Shown: positions 60,787 through 64,000 of the stretch, in pieces
Numbering within the stretch: the first letter of the stretch is position 1
Layout of the letters: each line of letters opens with the position of its first letter
Assembly (NCBI GenBank): GCA_013519935.1
Contig: JACDUA010000013.1
Coordinates: forward strand, 1 to 64,000
Source of the DNA: Ectothiorhodospiraceae bacterium WFHF3C12
Lineage (GTDB): Bacteria; Pseudomonadota; Gammaproteobacteria; Nitrococcales; Nitrococcaceae
Direction of reading: 5' to 3'
Length of the DNA stretch: 64,000 nucleotides
Made by a program: the position numbers and the translations under genes
Notes under the pieces: model-generated
Seen by the model: the letters and a program-made list of their open reading frames with translations, nothing else
Told to the model about the DNA's origin: nothing
The model's database searches: none

Positions 60787-62547
60787 TCAGGCCGGATCCG
60801 ACAGCGTTTCCGGCGCACTGGCCACGCAACGGTCGCGGCCCTGGCGTTTGCCTTCGTAAAGGGCCGCATCGGCCCGGCGGATGGCCTCCGAGCGATCCAG
60901 CCGGCCATCAGCGGACATCGCGACGGCTATGCCGGCCGTCAGCGTGTGCTCGATCGCGGCGCCCTGGAAGCGGGTGGGCTGGCTTCTGAACGCCATGCGA
61001 ATCCGGTCCGTGATCTCCAGGGCCTGGGTCAGGTTGGGTGCCCGTGCGAGCACGGCGAACTCCTCGCCGCCGTAACGAATACAGACGTCTTCCGGCCGGC
61101 ACGCATTACGGAGGATGCGGGCCAGGTGCTTGAGTACCTCGTCGCCGGCGTCGTGGCCGTGGCGGTCGTTGATGGCCTTGAAGTGATCGAGGTCTATGAA
61201 CGCCAGGAATACCGGGTCGCCGCCCCCCTGGGCCTGCTCTTCCAGGTTGTCGAAGGCCTGATCCAGCGCCCTGCGATTGCCGAGGGCGGTAAGTGCATCC
61301 TGGTTGGCGATCAGCAGGGCCTGCCGGCGCGCCTGGTCCCAACCCATGAGGCGCTCGCTCAGGGCGACCAGCAGGCAGGCGGCTTCCACGACGCCGCCTG
61401 CCTGCGCGTAGTCCAGGGGGCTCATGCCCCAGGAGAAGAGGCTGCTGCCGGCGCTGAGCACGCTGAACCCCAGTCCGACGCCGTAGAACAGCCAGGCTGC
61501 ACTGTACCAGCGGGCGTAGCCCATGCCCCGGCGGTAAGCCATCAGGCCCAGCACGGAAAGCAGCACGAGCGCCGTGAGCGCCGCGAATGAGAGGGCCAGT
61601 ACCGGCACGTAGACGCCGGCGAAGCGCAACGCTATGCCGCCCGCGAAAACCCACTGCATAACCCTGATGGTCCGGTTTACCCGCGGGAAATAACGGCCTG
61701 TCTTGAGGAATCGGCGGGAGAACTGCAGCGCGGCAATGGCCATCGCGAGGTAAACGATGTGGAATCCTTCGTTGTGCCAGTACACCGAGCCGGGCCACAG
61801 GTACTGGTAAGCGAAGCCGTTGAGCAGGGCCCACATCAGCATGCTCGCCCCGAGGAACAGCGCGTAGTGGAAGTAGACAGACTGGCGCAGGATCAGCGAG
61901 AAGACGACGGCTATCAGCAGGAAGGCACTCATGATGCCGTAGAAGGCGCCGTATATCAGGTTCTCCCGCCGGGAGGCATCGTGGAAGAGATCCGACCGCG
62001 CCAGGTTCAGGTTCAGCGTCAACGAATCGGCCTTGTCGAAGCCCAGACGCAGATAGAGATCGGTGTGGCCGCCGGCCGGCGTGGTATGGGGAAACGCCAG
62101 CGTTCGGTAGTCGAGCGGGCGCTCCCCGAACGGGACGCGATCCGACAGCACGATCCGGCTCAGGGGCTCGCCGTTGTCGGCGTAATAGACCGTCAGCCGG
62201 TCCAGGTAGCTGGTCTCGTGACGCAGGACCCAGGACTGATCGGAATCGCCTTCGGCATTGGACAGACGTACCCGCACCCAGTGATCGGCACCGGTGATGC
62301 CGCGGTTGGCATGCCGGTCAGTCAGCGGACGGAACTCGGCGAGGGGCAGCTCCGATATGTCGACGCGCCCCGGTGCGACCCAGAACTCGGCGGGTGTCCG
62401 CAGTGTCTGCGAGCGCAGGTCGTCGATGGCGATCACGGGCATCGTGCCATCGCCCGCCTGGCCATGGGCGGGGAGTGCACAGAGCAACGCGCCGGCCATC
62501 AACAGCCACCGCAGCCCGGAGATGAATCGGAAGAAACTGGCGTTCAC
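60787..62547 (-). CDS. Membrane diguanylate cyclase with 7TMR-DISM sensor
   Basis: The 586-residue protein makes cyclic di-GMP. A signal sequence (LRWLLMAGALLCALPAHGQA) is followed by an extracellular jelly-roll sensor domain (7TMR-DISMED2) with SYLDRLTVYYADNG. Seven membrane helices lie between about 195 and 400, and the GGDEF domain is at the C-terminus (about 420-586). The active site is GGEEF (493-497), and the inhibitory I-site RPED lies five residues before it, so product inhibition is expected. DLDHFKAINDRHGHDAGD is also intact. The start at 62547 is the first Met of the signal peptide. Confidence 0.93.
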   Translation of the reverse strand: MNASFFRFISGLRWLLMAGALLCALPAHGQAGDGTMPVIAIDDLRSQTLRTPAEFWVAPGRVDISELPLAEFRPLTDRHANRGITGADHWVRVRLSNAEGDSDQSWVLRHETSYLDRLTVYYADNGEPLSRIVLSDRVPFGERPLDYRTLAFPHTTPAGGHTDLYLRLGFDKADSLTLNLNLARSDLFHDASRRENLIYGAFYGIMSAFLLIAVVFSLILRQSVYFHYALFLGASMLMWALLNGFAYQYLWPGSVYWHNEGFHIVYLAMAIAALQFSRRFLKTGRYFPRVNRTIRVMQWVFAGGIALRFAGVYVPVLALSFAALTALVLLSVLGLMAYRRGMGYARWYSAAWLFYGVGLGFSVLSAGSSLFSWGMSPLDYAQAGGVVEAACLLVALSERLMGWDQARRQALLIANQDALTALGNRRALDQAFDNLEEQAQGGGDPVFLAFIDLDHFKAINDRHGHDAGDEVLKHLARILRNACRPEDVCIRYGGEEFAVLARAPNLTQALEITDRIRMAFRSQPTRFQGAAIEHTLTAGIAVAMSADGRLDRSEAIRRADAALYEGKRQGRDRCVASAPETLSDPA

Positions 62548-62838
62548 GCGGAAACGGTTAGGGTGGCAGTGTCAGTCAAGGCCGCGGGAATCTCCAGCGT
62601 TGGCGAATCAACGGTGCGGTCCGTCAGGTCGTTCTTATGGTCATGGCTAGGGGTCCTGCCTTGCCGGAACTGGCTCACACTATGACGGCTCATTGGGCGG
62701 GGCCGACGCAGCCTCGATCCCCGTAAGGCCCTGGGTTCAGCCGCCCCGGGTCCGTGCTCCGAGCAGCTCGCGCTGGTCGCCGACACCGGGCCGCGACGAC
62801 GCTAGAATGGGGACTCACGCTGTCGAGTAAGCAAGCGA

Positions 62839-63522
62839 ATGCACTTCCTGATCCTGGCCCTGATCCTGCTCGCCGTCGTCTTCGGACCCGGCCTCTGGGT
62901 CAAGCACGTCATGCGCCGCTACAGCGAGCCCGCGGATCGCTATCCCGGGACGGGCGCGGAGCTGGTCCGCCATTTGGCGGAGCGATTGCGCCTGGACGCA
63001 GTGACGGTGGAGCGCACGGAGCAGGGCGATCATTACGATCCGCAGTCGAAGACGGTGCGGCTGACGTCCGGCAACTTCGAGGGGCGTTCCCTAACGGCCG
63101 TGACCGTCGCGGCGCACGAGATGGGTCACGCCCTGCAGGATGCCGAGGGCTACGGACCGCTGCGGTTGCGCAGCCGCCTGGTGGGGATGATGGGACCGGC
63201 CCAGCGCGTCGGCGCGGGGCTGCTCATGGCCGCGCCCTTCGTGGGGCTGGTTACGCGTGCGCTGCCGGTGGGGCTGGTGTTTTTCCTCGGCGGGCTGCTG
63301 ACCCTGGGCGGCGCCACGCTGGTGCATCTGGTGACCCTGCCGGTGGAGTTCGACGCCAGCTTCACGCGGGCGTTGCCCATCCTGGACAAGGGCGGCTATC
63401 TCAAGCCGGAGGACCGGCCCCACGCCCGGCGCATCCTGCGCGCCGCGGCGCTGACCTACGTGGCGGGCTCGCTGCTCAGCCTGCTTAACGTGGCGCGGTG
63501 GTGGGCGATCCTGCGCCGCTAA
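62839..63522 (+). CDS. Zinc metallopeptidase, YugP family
   Basis: A 227-residue membrane protease. The HEMGH motif (93-97, with zinc ligands His93 and His97 and catalytic Glu94) lies in VTVAAHEMGHALQDAEGY. Membrane helices are at 2-20, about 125-145 and 155-175, with FFLGGLLTLGGATLVHLVTL near the end, and LPVEFDASFTRALPIL is the family's third conserved region. The substrate is unknown. The ATG at 62839 begins the first helix. Confidence 0.9.
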   Translation: MHFLILALILLAVVFGPGLWVKHVMRRYSEPADRYPGTGAELVRHLAERLRLDAVTVERTEQGDHYDPQSKTVRLTSGNFEGRSLTAVTVAAHEMGHALQDAEGYGPLRLRSRLVGMMGPAQRVGAGLLMAAPFVGLVTRALPVGLVFFLGGLLTLGGATLVHLVTLPVEFDASFTRALPILDKGGYLKPEDRPHARRILRAAALTYVAGSLLSLLNVARWWAILRR

Positions 63523-63578
63523 CCGCCACCCAACAGAGCACGTCCCGTGTTCTTCTGGCCGCACCCGCCGGTGCTGCC

Positions 63579-63983
63579 TCATCCATCCAGTACCAGCTGG
63601 GTTTGTGTGATCACCGCGCAGAGCCTTCCGGAATCGGTGCGCACTTCCGTCTGCCAGACCATGGTCGTCCGGCCGAGGTGCAACGGCCGGCACTCTGCCG
63701 CCACGGTTGTCTCCAGCGGCGCCGGGGCCATGAACTTGGTGCTTGAATCGGTGGTTGTCGTGCGCTTGCCCTGCGGCATGTTGAGCAGCGTGCCCACCGC
63801 GCCCAGGGTGTCCGCCAGGGCCATCAGCGCGCCACCGTGGAGTATGTCGCCCGCGGTACACAGGGCCGGGCGCACCCGAAGCCGTGCCGTCACGCGGTCG
63901 GGCGTTGCGTCTTCAATGTCGATCCCCATGAGACCCGGAAACATGGGTTCCAGACGCTGTTGGATGGTCTCGGCCGTCGTCAT
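63579..63983 (-). CDS. PaaI family thioesterase
   Basis: The 134-residue hotdog-fold acyl-CoA thioesterase is typified by HGGALMALADTLGAVG (the catalytic region), then TTDSSTKFMAPAPLETTVAA. GGAGG precedes the ATG. Members hydrolyse phenylacetyl-CoA or related thioesters; the substrate here is not known. It converges with the metallopeptidase gene across a 56-base gap. Confidence 0.9.
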   Translation of the reverse strand: MTTAETIQQRLEPMFPGLMGIDIEDATPDRVTARLRVRPALCTAGDILHGGALMALADTLGAVGTLLNMPQGKRTTTTDSSTKFMAPAPLETTVAAECRPLHLGRTTMVWQTEVRTDSGRLCAVITQTQLVLDG

Positions 63984-64000
63984 GTCCTGTTCCTCCCGAG

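Overview
The window is high-GC bacterial chromosome. It most resembles a gammaproteobacterium, perhaps of the Ectothiorhodospiraceae/Chromatiales type. The grounds are: a split cobalamin-dependent ribonucleotide reductase (NrdJa/NrdJb) as in Pseudomonas; YciB/IspZ-type, DctPQM and 7TMR-DISM/GGDEF proteins; and intergenic REP-like palindromes of the form GTAGGAGCGG...CCGCGAAC. The assignment rests on general likeness, not on a marker gene. No rRNA, tRNA, CRISPR array, prophage, transposase or integrase gene was found.

Layout. 0-5 kb: the tail of a DUF3999 membrane protein, a 300-bp tandem repeat array, a possible small RNA on the minus strand, then nrdJa and nrdJb behind a promoter with two NrdR boxes and a DnaA box, closed by an intrinsic terminator. 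5-20 kb: an accessory, repeat-rich island. It holds two integron-cassette-like units with attC-like sites but no integrase, a GNAT acetyltransferase, a lipoprotein lipase-like hydrolase, and a PEP-mutase/isocitrate-lyase family gene with a truncated second copy. It also holds a PuuD-like glutamine amidotransferase and a decayed paralogue, a small unknown gene with a nonsense-mutated second copy, a cupin, two translationally coupled ATP-grasp ligases, an alpha/beta hydrolase and a TetR regulator. Several families of short non-coding repeats are scattered through it.

20-32 kb: metabolic and transport genes. These are an MFS carrier, a homocysteine S-methyltransferase family enzyme, a GMC oxidoreductase, a DUF6455 protein, a TRAP transporter operon (dctPQM), a lipoprotein, an AraC/GlxA-type regulator divergent from a DUF899 thioredoxin-like protein, an HxlR-type regulator and a truncated haemoglobin. 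32-37 kb: a four-gene module in two divergent pairs: an unusual histidine kinase and response regulator, facing a coiled-coil polytopic membrane protein and a lipid-anchored VWA-like protein. 37-51 kb: a DMT carrier, an orphan molybdenum hydroxylase large subunit, an SDR, a nitronate monooxygenase, DoxX, a CBS/CNNM protein, a Ca2+-type P-ATPase, DUF389 and YciB.

51-56 kb: a compact predicted regulon. A STAND-type ATPase fused to a GNAT-like region and an OmpR-type winged helix lies between a DUF1326-DUF2182 operon and a secreted protein gene. Both flanking promoter regions carry two ATGAGAAT-like half-sites with an 11-bp period, the pattern expected for OmpR-type DNA binding. This set and the 32-37 kb module are the best candidates for undescribed systems. 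56-64 kb: a CaiB-type CoA transferase, a fused ACP-acyl-AMP ligase-PlsC acyltransferase, an SRPBCC-like protein, a diguanylate cyclase, a zinc metallopeptidase and a PaaI thioesterase.
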